Positions 1 to 9,054 of a stretch of 64,000 nucleotides of DNA are shown one piece after another. The stretch is from DATEDA01 sp963789885 (GTDB lineage Bacteria; Pseudomonadota; Gammaproteobacteria; Burkholderiales; SG8-39). Position numbers and translations under genes: made by a program. The notes beneath the pieces were generated by a model. It did not search any database. It was given only the letters and a program-made list of their open reading frames with translations, and was not told where the DNA came from. Location: contig CAWBNB010000006.1 in assembly GCA_963789885.1 (NCBI GenBank), forward strand, positions 62,001-126,000, read 5' to 3'. Position 1 is the first letter of the stretch. Every line of letters starts with the position of its first letter.

Positions 1-1
1 C

Positions 2-214
2 TTCGCCGAGCGTGTCCGCGACGCGGTCCTTGGCGAACGGCTCGCCGACAGCGGTTACTTCGATCGCGCCTGCCTCAAACACCTGATCGACAGCCACCAG
101 TCCGGCGTCCGCGATTACAGCGTGCCGCTCTGGAATCTGCTGATGTTCGAGGCATTTCTCCGGACGGCGATGGGCGTCGCCGCACGCGAGCCCGACCGCA
201 GGATCGCTGCATGA
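2..214 (+). CDS. Asparagine synthetase-type amidotransferase, C-terminal end (exosortase A-associated)
   Basis: Only the last 70 codons are in the window; the frame is open from the edge to TGA 212-214. The tail carries SGVRDYSVPLWNLLMFEAF, the conserved C-terminal block of the glutamine-hydrolysing asparagine synthetase homologues that accompany exosortase A (XrtA/PEP-CTERM) polysaccharide loci. Known family role: glutamine-derived amidation in the cytoplasm; the true acceptor in these loci is not established. The next gene downstream is an exosortase-linked glycosyltransferase in the same direction, which supports the assignment. The glutaminase and ATP-pyrophosphatase domains lie outside the window, so active-site integrity cannot be judged. 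Confidence 0.8.
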   Translation, partial: FAERVRDAVLGERLADSGYFDRACLKHLIDSHQSGVRDYSVPLWNLLMFEAFLRTAMGVAAREPDRRIAA

Positions 215-269
215 GACCGCCGGACCGCGTCAAGGCCGAATCCCGAGCGCACCGCGCGAGGGTAGCCCG

Positions 270-1511
270 ATGAGCCTCCGCATCCTGCACGTGCTCGATC
301 ACTCGGTGCCGCTGCAGAGCGGGTACACCTTCCGCACGCGCGCGATCCTGCTCGAGCAACGCCGCCTCGGCTGGGAGACGTTCCATCTCACGAGCCCGAA
401 GCATGCCGCGCCGGGACGAGCGGAAGAGGACATCGACGGGCTGGCACTTCTTCCGCACGCCGCTGCCCGCGGGCCCCGCGTCGAAGGTTCCGGGGCTTTC
501 CGAGATCCGCCAGATGCACGCGACCGCGCGGCGGCTCGCCGAGGTCGTCGAGATCGTGAAGCCGGACATCCTCCACGCGCACTCGCCGGTGCTCAACGCC
601 CTGCCCGCGCTCCGCGTCGCGCGGCGCGCCGGCATTCCGCGTCGTCTACGAGGTTCGCGCCTTCTGGGAGGACGCGGCCGTCGACCACGGCACGGCGCGG
701 GAGGGAGGACTCCGGTACCGGGCCTCGCGCAGGCTGGAGACGTATGCCCTGCGCCGCGCCGACCGCGTGACGACGATCTGCGAAGGGCTGAAGCGCGAGA
801 TCGTGTCGCGCGGCATCCCGGACGCGAAGGTCACCGTGATCCCGAACGCAGTGGATCCCGCGGCAGTTCCGGTTTCAGCTGGCCCCGGACGAGGGCCTCA
901 AGCGGTCGCTCGGACTATCGACGGGATGACGCTCGTCGGGTTCATCGGCTCCTTCTACGCCTACGAGGGGCTCGATCTGCTCGTTCGTGCGCTGCCCCGC
1001 GTCCGCGAACGCGTGCCCGACGTGCGGCTCCTGCTTGTCGGCGGCGGACCGGAAGAGGCGTCGCTCAAGAACTTGCGCGCAGCAGCTGGGACTGGAGGAG
1101 TACGTCATCTTCACCGGTCGCGTGCCGCACGGCGACGTCCACCGCTACTACAGCATCGTCGACGTGTTCGCCTACCCGCGCCGGGCCATGCGGCTGACGG
1201 ACCTCGTCACCCCGCTCAAGCCGCTGGAAGCGATGGCCCAGGGGCGCATCCTCGTGGCCTCCGACGTCGGCGGGCACCGCGAGCTGATCCGCGACGGCGA
1301 GAACGGCGTGCTGTTTGCGGCCGGCAGCGCGGAGGCGCTCGGGGATGCGATCAATCGCCTCCTTGCGCAGCGGGATCGCTGGCCCGGTCTGCGGGAGCGC
1401 GGGCGTCGCTTCGTGGAAGAGGAGCGCACCTGGTCGCGCAGCGTCGCCCGCTACGGCGAGGTCTTCGACTCGCTCGCGGTCGGCACCGGTTTGAGCCGCA
1501 CACCGGCATGA
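270..1511 (+). pseudogene. Exosortase A-associated GT4 glycosyltransferase (Daro_2409-like), frameshifted
   Basis: The N-terminus MSLRILHVLDHSVPLQSGYT and the following FRTRAILLEQ match the XrtA/PEP-CTERM-associated glycosyltransferase group typified by Daro_2409. Conserved sequence then moves between frames: DGWHFFRTP near 450, VVYEVRAFWEDAAVDHG near 650-690, VIPNAVDP near 840, and QLGLEEYVIFTGRVPHGD near 1090-1130, ending at TGA 1509-1511. I place frame changes near 440, 640, 870, 925 and 1080. With these corrected the protein is about 410 residues, normal for GT4, with the GT-B donor-site region (LVTPLKPLEAMAQG) intact. Role: transfer of a sugar from an NDP-sugar to the growing repeat unit at the inner membrane. 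So many changes with no loss of homology suggest sequencing error rather than decay. Confidence 0.8.
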
Positions 1512-2882
1512 ACACCGGCTTCGACACCATCGGCAACGCCATCCTGATCCTGTACGACCGGGGCCGGCCGGTGCTCGTCACCGATCCCTGGTTCACGGAC
1601 CAGGCGTACTTCGGCAGCTGGGGGCAGTCGCACGAGATCCCCGAGGCGCAGCTGCAGGCGATCCGCGCCTCGGAATACGTCTGGATCTCGCACGGGCATC
1701 CGGATCACCTCAACGCGGATTCGCTGCCGCAACTGCTTGGCAAGAAGATCCTCCTGCCCGATCACGTCGGCAACCGGATTCGCGACGACCTCGTCCAGCA
1801 GGGCTACGACGTGCGCGTGCTCAAGGACCGCACGTGGGTTCCGCTCAGCGACCGGATCCGGATCTATTGCATCTCCGACATGAACCAGGACGGGGTGCTG
1901 CTGGCGGACGTCAACGGCCGCCTCATCTTCAACCGGACCGACGCCTCGGATCACGGCTGGGAAGGCCACGTTCGCGGCATCGTGAAGCGCTACAAGATCT
2001 CGTTCCTGATGGGCCTGTCGAGCCGCTTCGGCGACGCCGACATGATCAACTTCTTCGACGAGGACGGGAACCGGGTCCCGCCGCGCGAGAACGTGCCGGC
2101 GCTCGGCGCGCGCAACGCCCACCGGACCGAAACGATCGGTGCGCGTTACTTCATCCCGTTCTCGTCCATGCACACCTATCAGCGGGAGGACTCGGCCTGG
2201 GCGAACCCGTATCACACCTCGCTCGAGGACTACGGCAAGGGGTTCGCGTCCGAAGTCCTGCGAGCTCCTGCCGGCGTACGTCCGCTACGACTGCGAGACC
2301 GACCGCTGGGAGAAGCTCGATCCGCGGCCGCTGCCTCCGGTGGTCCACCCGCCGTCGCGTTTCGGCGACGACTGGGACGAGCGACTCGCCGCGGACGACG
2401 TGGAGCTCGCGAGCCGCTACTTCCGCTCGGTGGAGCACCTGTCGACCTTCCTCGACTACGTGAACCTGCGCGTCGGCGGGCGGGACAACGCGATCGGGAT
2501 CTCGGACCGCGGGTACGGCCGGGGCGTGACGTTCGAGGCGCCGCGCAATTCGCTCATGACGGCGATCCGGTACGAAGTGTTCGACGACCTGCTGATCGCC
2601 AACTTCATGAAGACCACGCTGCACGGCGATTGGGGGCCCTCCCGGCTGTATCCCGATTTCACGCCGTACGTGGCGAAGTACGCCGACAACGGGCGCGCGA
2701 AGACCGCCGACGAGCTGGACGACTATCTCAAGGCTTACCGGCGGCGCGCGATGCTCGACTTCCTCAAGCACCGCCTGGAGCGGCGCGCCGAGAAGATCTA
2801 TCGCCAGTACGTGACCGACGACAGCATCGCTCATCGGCTGCTGAAGCGCGGCTACTGGTACTACAAGAAGGTGCTCCGCTAG
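1508..2882 (+). pseudogene. MBL-fold metallo-hydrolase, one frameshift
   Basis: ATG 1508 overlaps the previous stop (ATGA), suggesting translational coupling. The protein has the metallo-beta-lactamase metal motif HGHPDHLNADSL around residues 60-71, an early strand DPWF, and a second His/Asp region later (FNRTDASDHGWEGH), as in UlaG/NAPE-PLD-like MBL hydrolases. One frame change near 2260 separates the first ~250 residues from the remaining ~205 (LLPAYVRYDCETDRWEKL onward), ending at TAG 2880-2882. Corrected length is about 457 residues. Its substrate is unknown; placement between two glycosyltransferases suggests hydrolysis of a sugar, lipid or phosphodiester bond during polysaccharide maturation. 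The C-terminal part matches no domain I recognise. Confidence 0.7.
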
Positions 2883-2907
2883 TGGCGTTCCTGGAATCTT
2901 CCGCAGC

Positions 2908-4155
2908 ATGACGCGACCCGCGCCGAACATCGTGGTGTTCTCGACGCTGTTCCCGAACGAGGGCCAGCCGCAGGCGGGCCTCTTCGTCCGCGAGCGCATG
3001 TTCCGGGTGGCGAAGACGCTGCCGCTGACCGTGGTCGCGCCGGTTCCCTGGTTCCCGCTGCAATCGCTGGTGCGGCGCTGGCGTCCCCACTTCCGCCCCG
3101 AGCCGCCGCGGCGCGAGGTCCAGGACGGGATCGAGGTGCTGCACCCCCGGTTCTTCTCGTTCCCCGGCCTGCTCAAGCAGCTCGACGGCATCTTCCTTGC
3201 CCTCGGGACGTTCGGCACGTTGCGGCGGTTGAAGCGCGCCGGGCGGCTCGACGTCCTCGACGCACACTTCGCATATCCGGACGGCTACGCCGCGACGCTC
3301 GTCGGCCGATGGCTCGGCGTGCCGGTGACGATCACGCTCCGCGGCACCGAGGCGCGCCATGCCCGCATGCCGACGCTCGGGAAGCGCGTCCGCAAGGCGC
3401 TCGAGCGCGCGAGCCGCGTGTTCTCCGTGTCGGACTCGCTGAAGCGGATCGCGGTCGGCCTCGGCATCCCCGACCAGAAGATCCTGGTCGTCGCGAACGG
3501 CGTCGACACCGCGACCTTCCACCCGATGCCGCGCAGCGAAGCGCGGTCGCGGCTCGGGCTGCCACACGACGCCCCAGTGCTCGTCTCGGTGGGCGCGCTG
3601 GTGGAGCGGAAGGGCTTCCATCGCGTCATCGAGTGCGTGCCGGCGCTCCGCGCCGCGATGCCGGGATTGCAGTACCTCATCGTCGGTGGCCCGAGCCCCG
3701 AAGGGGACTGGCGCGCCCGGCTCGAGAGCCAGGTGGCCGAGATGGGGCTCGCAGACTGCGTCCGCTTCCTCGGCGCGGTCCCGCCCGGCGAGCTGCGCGT
3801 GCCGCTCTCGGCCGGCGACGTGTTCGTGCTCGCGACCCGGAACGAGGGGTGGGCGAACGTCTTCCTCGAGGCCATGGCCTGCGGCCTGCCGGTCGTCGCG
3901 ACCGACGTCGGCGGCAATGCCGAGGTCGTCTGCCGCAGCGATCTCGGCACCATCGTCCCGTTCGGCGACGCGCGCGCCCTCGAGCGGGCGCTTGCCGCGG
4001 CGCTCGGCCGCCAGTGGGACCGTCGCGCGATCATCGAGTACGGCCGGCAGAACTCCTGGGATCACCGGATCGCCGTCCTGGTCGAGGCGCTGAGGAGCGT
4101 GTCGATCCGAGCGAATCCGCGTGCGACCGCCGGGGCCGGAGCGGCCGTACGGTGA
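2908..4155 (+). CDS. Glycosyltransferase family 4
   Basis: Intact 415-residue GT-B glycosyltransferase. The N-terminal acceptor domain starts with VVFSTLFPNEGQPQAG and contains AHFAYPDGYAA; the donor domain begins near residue 220 (VSVGALVERKGFHRVIE) and holds the E-x7-E type motif at about residues 313-321 (NEGWANVFLEAMACG) that contacts the nucleotide-sugar. No membrane segment is evident, so it should act peripherally on the cytoplasmic face. The ATG lies 25 bp after the previous stop. The sugar specificity cannot be read from sequence. Confidence 0.9.
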   Translation: MTRPAPNIVVFSTLFPNEGQPQAGLFVRERMFRVAKTLPLTVVAPVPWFPLQSLVRRWRPHFRPEPPRREVQDGIEVLHPRFFSFPGLLKQLDGIFLALGTFGTLRRLKRAGRLDVLDAHFAYPDGYAATLVGRWLGVPVTITLRGTEARHARMPTLGKRVRKALERASRVFSVSDSLKRIAVGLGIPDQKILVVANGVDTATFHPMPRSEARSRLGLPHDAPVLVSVGALVERKGFHRVIECVPALRAAMPGLQYLIVGGPSPEGDWRARLESQVAEMGLADCVRFLGAVPPGELRVPLSAGDVFVLATRNEGWANVFLEAMACGLPVVATDVGGNAEVVCRSDLGTIVPFGDARALERALAAALGRQWDRRAIIEYGRQNSWDHRIAVLVEALRSVSIRANPRATAGAGAAVR

Positions 4156-4166
4156 CGGGTGCGAAG

Positions 4167-5570
4167 ATGCTGAGGAAATCGCTCGCCCGCCGCGTCGTCT
4201 ATCCGCTCCAGGAGCGGATCCTCGGCCGTCCGACGTTCCGCTACCTGGCGGACCTCGAACGCTCGCAGTCGCTGCCGCGCGCGGCGATCGAGCGCCTGCA
4301 GCTCGAGAAGCTGCACGCGCTCCTCCGCGTCGCGCTGGACCATTCCCCCTGGCACGCGGCGCGGATCCGCGCGGCGGGGCTCGACGGCGCCCTCGCCGAC
4401 GGCACGCTCACGCTCGACGACCTCCAGCGCCTGCCCTCGATGACCCGCGAGGACGCACGCGAGCACGTCGACTCGATCCGCTGGGCCACCGTCCCGGGCG
4501 GTGCGTTCCGCTACAACACTGGCGGCTCGAGCGGCCAGCCGCTCATCTTCTACTTCGGGCGCTGGCGCCAGGCCTCGGACGCGGCGGGCCGCATCCGTGC
4601 GCGTCGCTGGTGGGGGGTGGAGCTCGGCGACCGCGAGGCGTATCTCTGGGGCGCGCCCGTCGAGCTTGCCAACACCGACCATGTCAAGACGCTCCGCGAC
4701 CGGCTCCTGAACCAGCTCGTCCTGAACGCGTTCGAGATGTCGCCGGAACGGATGGACGAATACGCGGCGGCCCTGCGCGCGTTCCGGCCGAAGTGCGTCT
4801 ACGGTTACGCGAGCAGCGTCGCGCTCCTGGCGGCGCACGTCCGGGACCGCGGCCTGCCGTTCGAGCTGCCGGGCCTCCGCGTCGTCTGCACCACCGGCGA
4901 GCCGCTCTACCCGCACCAGCGCAAACTCATCGAGGAGGTGTTCCGCGCCCCCGTCGCGAACGAGTACGGGAGCCGCGACATCGGCTTCACCGCGCACGAG
5001 ACCCCGGGCGGCGACATGTTGCTCATGAGCGAGAGCATCCTGCTCGAGGTGCTGGACGAGGCCGGAAACCCCGTTGCACCGGGTGAGGTCGGCGAGGCCG
5101 TGATGACCGGCCTGCACTCGGAGGCGCAGCCCTTCATCCGTTACCGCACCGGCGATCTCGTGCGCCTGTCGCGCGCCGCATGCCGCGAGGGGCGCGGACT
5201 CCACGTCGTCCAGGAGGTGACCGGGCGGACGACCGATTTCGTCGTGCGGTCCGACGGCGCGGTCATGCACGCGCTCGCGGTGATCTATGTGTTGCGGTCG
5301 GTCGAAGGTGTGGCCGCATTCAAGCTGATCCAGCACGGCCTGCGGGAGCTCGAGGTGCTGATCGTCCGCGACGCACGCTGGAGCGAGCAATCGTCGCGCC
5401 GGATCTCGGACGGGCTCCGGGCCCGGATGGGCGCCGACGTGCGCGTCACGATCCGCGAGGTGACCGAGATCCCGTTGGAAGCGTCGGGCAAGGTGCGCCA
5501 GGTCGTTAGCCGCGTCCCGCTCCGCTCCGGCCTGACGATCGCGGCTGCCCAGGAAGCTACGGTCGAGTAG
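4167..5570 (+). CDS. PaaK-like adenylate-forming enzyme (CapK family)
   Basis: About 467 residues related to phenylacetate-CoA ligase and capsular CapK proteins. Visible signatures: the phosphate-binding motif NTGGSSGQP near residue 117, NEYGSRDIG near 265, and the adenylation-domain motif YRTGDLVRL near 327; a small C-terminal domain follows, including EASGKVRQV. Members in polysaccharide loci are thought to activate or transfer an acyl or amino-acyl group, but their substrates are mostly unknown. ATG 4167 is used as the start; GTG 4152, overlapping the upstream stop, is also possible. The gene sits in a tight plus-strand operon. Confidence 0.85.
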   Translation: MLRKSLARRVVYPLQERILGRPTFRYLADLERSQSLPRAAIERLQLEKLHALLRVALDHSPWHAARIRAAGLDGALADGTLTLDDLQRLPSMTREDAREHVDSIRWATVPGGAFRYNTGGSSGQPLIFYFGRWRQASDAAGRIRARRWWGVELGDREAYLWGAPVELANTDHVKTLRDRLLNQLVLNAFEMSPERMDEYAAALRAFRPKCVYGYASSVALLAAHVRDRGLPFELPGLRVVCTTGEPLYPHQRKLIEEVFRAPVANEYGSRDIGFTAHETPGGDMLLMSESILLEVLDEAGNPVAPGEVGEAVMTGLHSEAQPFIRYRTGDLVRLSRAACREGRGLHVVQEVTGRTTDFVVRSDGAVMHALAVIYVLRSVEGVAAFKLIQHGLRELEVLIVRDARWSEQSSRRISDGLRARMGADVRVTIREVTEIPLEASGKVRQVVSRVPLRSGLTIAAAQEATVE

Positions 5571-5581
5571 CCGCCGCCGTG

Positions 5582-6805
5582 ATGCCGCTCGCCACCCTCC
5601 TCAAGCTCCCCTTCCGCTACCAGCCGTGGCGGCCGCGCCACGCGCGCCTGATCCTGCGCGACTTCCTCGCCACCCGTCGACACACCCGCGCGCACCGGAT
5701 CCATCTCGAAGCCGCGATCAACTGGCTCTGCCGGGCGCAGGACGCGCGGCGCGGCCAGCCCGACGAGGGGGGCGTGGCCGCGGGCTGGAGCTTCGAGGAC
5801 GGCTGGCTTCCGAGCTATCCGGAGACGAGCGGCTACATCGTCGAGACGCTCCTGGCCGCCGGCGCGACGCTCGACCGTCCCGAGCTGCGGGGCCGGGCCG
5901 AGCGGATCGTGGCATGGCTGCTTTCCATCCAGCACGGGGACGGCGCCTTCCCCGGCCACTTCGGCGAGCCGGGGAGCCGGCCGGTCATCTTCAACACCGG
6001 CCAGATCATGCACGGCATGCTCGCCGGATTCCTCCAGCTCGGGCGCAACGAATGCCTCGCGGCGGCCGTCCGGGCGGGGAACTGGCTCGTCCGCCAGCAG
6101 GACCCGGACGGCTGCTGGCGGCGGTTCGAGCACAACGACATCCCGCACACCTACAACACCCGCGCGACCTGGGCGCTGCTCGCAACCGGCCTGGTGGCCG
6201 GCGAGAAGAAGCTCGTCGACGCGTCCGTCCGCCAACTCGACTGGGCGCTCGCGCAGCAGACGGAGAACGGCTGGTTCGAGAACAACGCCTTCACCGCCGG
6301 CGCGGCGCCGTTCACCCACACGATCGCCTATGCGATCCGCGGTTTCCTCGAGTGCGGCGTCCTGCTCGACGAGGAACGCTACCTGCGCGCGGCCCAGAAG
6401 GCCGCCCGCGCCGTGGCGGCTGTGCAACGCGACGACGGCTCGCTCCCCGGCACGCTCGATCGCGACTGGCGTCCGAGCGCCGGCTACTGCTGCCTGACCG
6501 GCGTGGCGCAGATGGCGCTCAACTGGATCCGCCTGGCGCGGGAGACGGGCGCGACGCAGCTGCTCGAGCACGCGCGCCTCGGACTCGCGTTCCTGAAGCG
6601 CGAGCAGGACACTCACAACTCCGACCCCGTCGTACGCGGCGCGATCGCCGGGTCCTCCCCGATCTGGGGCGCGTACTCGCGGTTCGAGTTCCCGAACTGG
6701 GCGGCGAAGTTCTTCGCCGACGCGCTGATGATGGACATGGCCGAGACGACGATCCCGCCGGTCGCGACCCGGATCGCGGCGGCGAGGGAAGCCGAGCATG
6801 TCTGA
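5582..6805 (+). CDS. Alpha/alpha-toroid (prenyltransferase/squalene oxidase repeat-like) protein
   Basis: Intact, 407 residues, no signal peptide. It contains repeated Gln/Gly/Trp-rich blocks of the toroid type: SIQHGDGAFPGHFGEP, RQQDPDGCWRRFEHNDIPH, AQQTENGWFENNAF and AVQRDDGSLPGTLD, spaced by about 60 residues. Such barrels occur in squalene cyclases, prenyltransferases and some glycan-active enzymes. No DxDD cyclase motif is seen, so cyclase activity is unlikely. Found in exosortase-type polysaccharide loci without known function. Two starts are adjacent (GTG 5579, ATG 5582); the end overlaps the next gene by 8 bp, implying coupled translation. Confidence 0.7.
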   Translation: MPLATLLKLPFRYQPWRPRHARLILRDFLATRRHTRAHRIHLEAAINWLCRAQDARRGQPDEGGVAAGWSFEDGWLPSYPETSGYIVETLLAAGATLDRPELRGRAERIVAWLLSIQHGDGAFPGHFGEPGSRPVIFNTGQIMHGMLAGFLQLGRNECLAAAVRAGNWLVRQQDPDGCWRRFEHNDIPHTYNTRATWALLATGLVAGEKKLVDASVRQLDWALAQQTENGWFENNAFTAGAAPFTHTIAYAIRGFLECGVLLDEERYLRAAQKAARAVAAVQRDDGSLPGTLDRDWRPSAGYCCLTGVAQMALNWIRLARETGATQLLEHARLGLAFLKREQDTHNSDPVVRGAIAGSSPIWGAYSRFEFPNWAAKFFADALMMDMAETTIPPVATRIAAAREAEHV

Positions 6806-7661
6806 GCTCTCGGTGATGATCCTCTGCGGGCGCTCGCCGCGGCATCTGTACGTCGCGAACCGGCTGTGCCGGGCGGCGAAGGCGGTCGCGATCGTCCACG
6901 AGACCGGCGGGCAGTGGACCGGGAAGAAGCTACTGCAGCTCGCCAGGCCGGCCAACGCCTGGCGCAAGGGTTGGCGCTGGCTGCGCGACCGCAAGCGCTA
7001 CGCCGGCGGCGGCGAGGCGCGGTTCTTCTTCGGGTCGGAACCGCCGCGCCTCGAGCGCGCCGACCTTGTGTTCGAGGTGCCGCACATCAACGACCCGCGG
7101 GTCGTGGCGCTCGCCGAGCGGCTTCAACCCGATCTCATCGCGGTCTTCGGGACTTCGCTGATCCGCGTTCCACTCCTCGGCAAGGGCCGCCTGGGCATGG
7201 TGAATCTGCATGGCGGGCTCTCGCCCGAGTATCGCGGGGCGGATTGCACGTTCTGGGCGCTCTACAACGGCGAGCCGGAGAAGGTCGGGTGCACGATCCA
7301 TTACATCGACGAGGGGATCGACACCGGGCGGCTGATCGCTCACGTGAGCCCGCCAGTTCACCCTGGCGACGACGAGCTGACGCTGTTCTGGCGTGCCGTC
7401 AAAGAGAGCGCGGAGGTCTACGCCGAGCTCTTCGAACGGCTCGAGCGCGGCGAGCGGTTCGGGCAGACGCAAGCGAGCAAAGGGAGGCTCTATCAGGTCA
7501 AGGATCGTAGTTGGCGCCACGAGAGCGAGTTGGCCGAGCGGATGAAGCGCGGCGGCGAGCTCGCGGAGTCCCTTTCGCTGAGGGTGCGCTGGTTTCCGAG
7601 GTTGTCCGGGCAGGTCACTCGAGCTGTCCGACGCGGGATGCGCGGAGAGGTAACGGGGTGA
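6798..7661 (+). CDS. Formyltransferase family protein
   Basis: 287 residues with a methionyl-tRNA formyltransferase-like catalytic domain. The hallmark lies at about residues 134-175: MVNLHGGLSPEYRGADCTF followed by GCTIHYIDEGIDTG, giving the Asn-x-His...Asp triad used with N10-formyltetrahydrofolate. It lacks the tRNA-binding C-terminal domain of Fmt, and its place in a sugar cluster points to N-formylation of an amino sugar in the cytoplasm. The start overlaps the upstream stop by 8 bp. The C-terminal ~90 residues are basic and of unknown role. Confidence 0.85.
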   Translation: MSELSVMILCGRSPRHLYVANRLCRAAKAVAIVHETGGQWTGKKLLQLARPANAWRKGWRWLRDRKRYAGGGEARFFFGSEPPRLERADLVFEVPHINDPRVVALAERLQPDLIAVFGTSLIRVPLLGKGRLGMVNLHGGLSPEYRGADCTFWALYNGEPEKVGCTIHYIDEGIDTGRLIAHVSPPVHPGDDELTLFWRAVKESAEVYAELFERLERGERFGQTQASKGRLYQVKDRSWRHESELAERMKRGGELAESLSLRVRWFPRLSGQVTRAVRRGMRGEVTG

Positions 7662-7718
7662 AAACCAACCGGCGGCAACCGCAATCGGCCGTATCAGCCC
7701 GGTATCGGAGCTGAGAGG

Positions 7719-9053
7719 ATGCGGGACATCATCGTTACCATGATCGTGTTCGCGAGCTTGCCAGCGATCCTCTGGCGACCGTGGATCGGCATCATCATGT
7801 GGACCTGGCTTGGCTTTATGAATCCCCACCGGCTGGCGTGGGGATTCTCGACGACGATGCCGTTCGCAATGATCGTCGCGCTCACGACGCTGGTCGCCCT
7901 GTTGTTCTCCAGGGAACCGAAGCGGATCCCATGGACGCGCGAGACGGTGGTACTCGCCCTGTTCATCCTCTGGATGACCTTCACCACTTTCTTCGCCATG
8001 TATCCGGTGCTCGCTTGGCCACAGCTGGAGAAGGTGCTGAAGATCCAGTTGATGATCTTTGTCGCGATGATTCTCATCAACACCCGCGAGCGGCTGCACG
8101 CGCTGGTGTGGACGATTGCGCTTTCGCTCGGCTTCTACGGCGTCAAGGGCGGAATCTTCACGATCATGACCGGCGGGGCGTACCGGGTGCAGGGTCCGCC
8201 TGGGACTTTCATCGGCGCAAACAATGAGCTCGGACTTGCGCTCGGGATGACGATCCCACTCATCTACTACCTATATCGCCAGACGGACCGCAGCCTGGTG
8301 CGTTTGGGCCTCGGCGGAGCGATGGTGCTCACCGCGATCGCCGCAATCGGCACGCAGTCACGAGGAGCGTTGCTGGGCATGGCGGCGATGGGGGTGATGC
8401 TATGGCTGAAGAGCAAGCAAAAGTTCCTGATCGCGCTCGCTGCGGGCGTTTCAGTGTACGCAATCGTCCAGATCATGCCTGAGGCTTGGTACACGCGGAT
8501 GAACACGATCCAGACCTATGAACAAGAGGGGTCCGCTCAGGGTCGTCTTGAGGCGTGGCGGATGGCACTCAATCTCGTGCGCGACCGGCCACTCGGCGGC
8601 GGTTTCGAGGCTTTCCAGCCGGCATCGTTCGTCATTTATAACCCTAGCTACGAGAACGCGCACGACGCGCACAGTATCTACTTCGAGGTCCTCGGCGAGC
8701 ATGGTTATGTGGGGCTCGCATTGTTTCTGGTCCTCGGCCTGATGACATGGCTATCCGCTTCCAGCGTCCGACGAGAAGCCGAGGCGCGCCCGCAAACCGT
8801 CTGGCTCGCTGACCTCAACAGAATGGTGCAGGTTGCTCTCGTGGCCTACGCGACGGCAGGCGCTTTCCTCGGGATGGCCTATTTCGACCTCTACTACAAC
8901 TTGGTGCTGATCGTCGTCAGCAGCAGGGTTATCCTGGCGAAAGAAACCACGGCGCTGAAGAAGCTCGCGGCATCCGATAGCGCGCCGCAGCGCTCCCTTG
9001 CGGGGACCCCCGCCCCGCGGTCCTTGCCTCGGGGTCAGCGTGCGCTTCCGTGA
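7719..9053 (+). CDS. Putative O-glycosylation ligase, exosortase A-associated (Wzy/WaaL-like)
   Basis: 444 residues, about ten membrane helices, with the N-terminus MRDIIVTMIVFASLPAIL and the motif LGFMNPHRLAWGF typical of the exosortase A-associated O-ligase family. A large periplasmic loop around residues 270-310 holds QGRLEAWRMAL and the conserved GGGFEAFQP...NAHDAHSIYFEVLGEHG region; the His in the loop is the usual catalytic candidate of O-antigen ligases. GAGAGG lies just upstream of ATG 7719. It should join lipid-linked glycan to an acceptor, or polymerise it, on the periplasmic face. It ends 1 bp before a convergent gene. Confidence 0.88.
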   Translation: MRDIIVTMIVFASLPAILWRPWIGIIMWTWLGFMNPHRLAWGFSTTMPFAMIVALTTLVALLFSREPKRIPWTRETVVLALFILWMTFTTFFAMYPVLAWPQLEKVLKIQLMIFVAMILINTRERLHALVWTIALSLGFYGVKGGIFTIMTGGAYRVQGPPGTFIGANNELGLALGMTIPLIYYLYRQTDRSLVRLGLGGAMVLTAIAAIGTQSRGALLGMAAMGVMLWLKSKQKFLIALAAGVSVYAIVQIMPEAWYTRMNTIQTYEQEGSAQGRLEAWRMALNLVRDRPLGGGFEAFQPASFVIYNPSYENAHDAHSIYFEVLGEHGYVGLALFLVLGLMTWLSASSVRREAEARPQTVWLADLNRMVQVALVAYATAGAFLGMAYFDLYYNLVLIVVSSRVILAKETTALKKLAASDSAPQRSLAGTPAPRSLPRGQRALP

Positions 9054-9054
9054 G

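Noticed and set aside
5285..6994. 569-codon minus-strand frame opposite the toroid protein
   Set aside because: High-GC shadow of the intact plus-strand genes; Arg/Glu/Ala-rich and without motifs.
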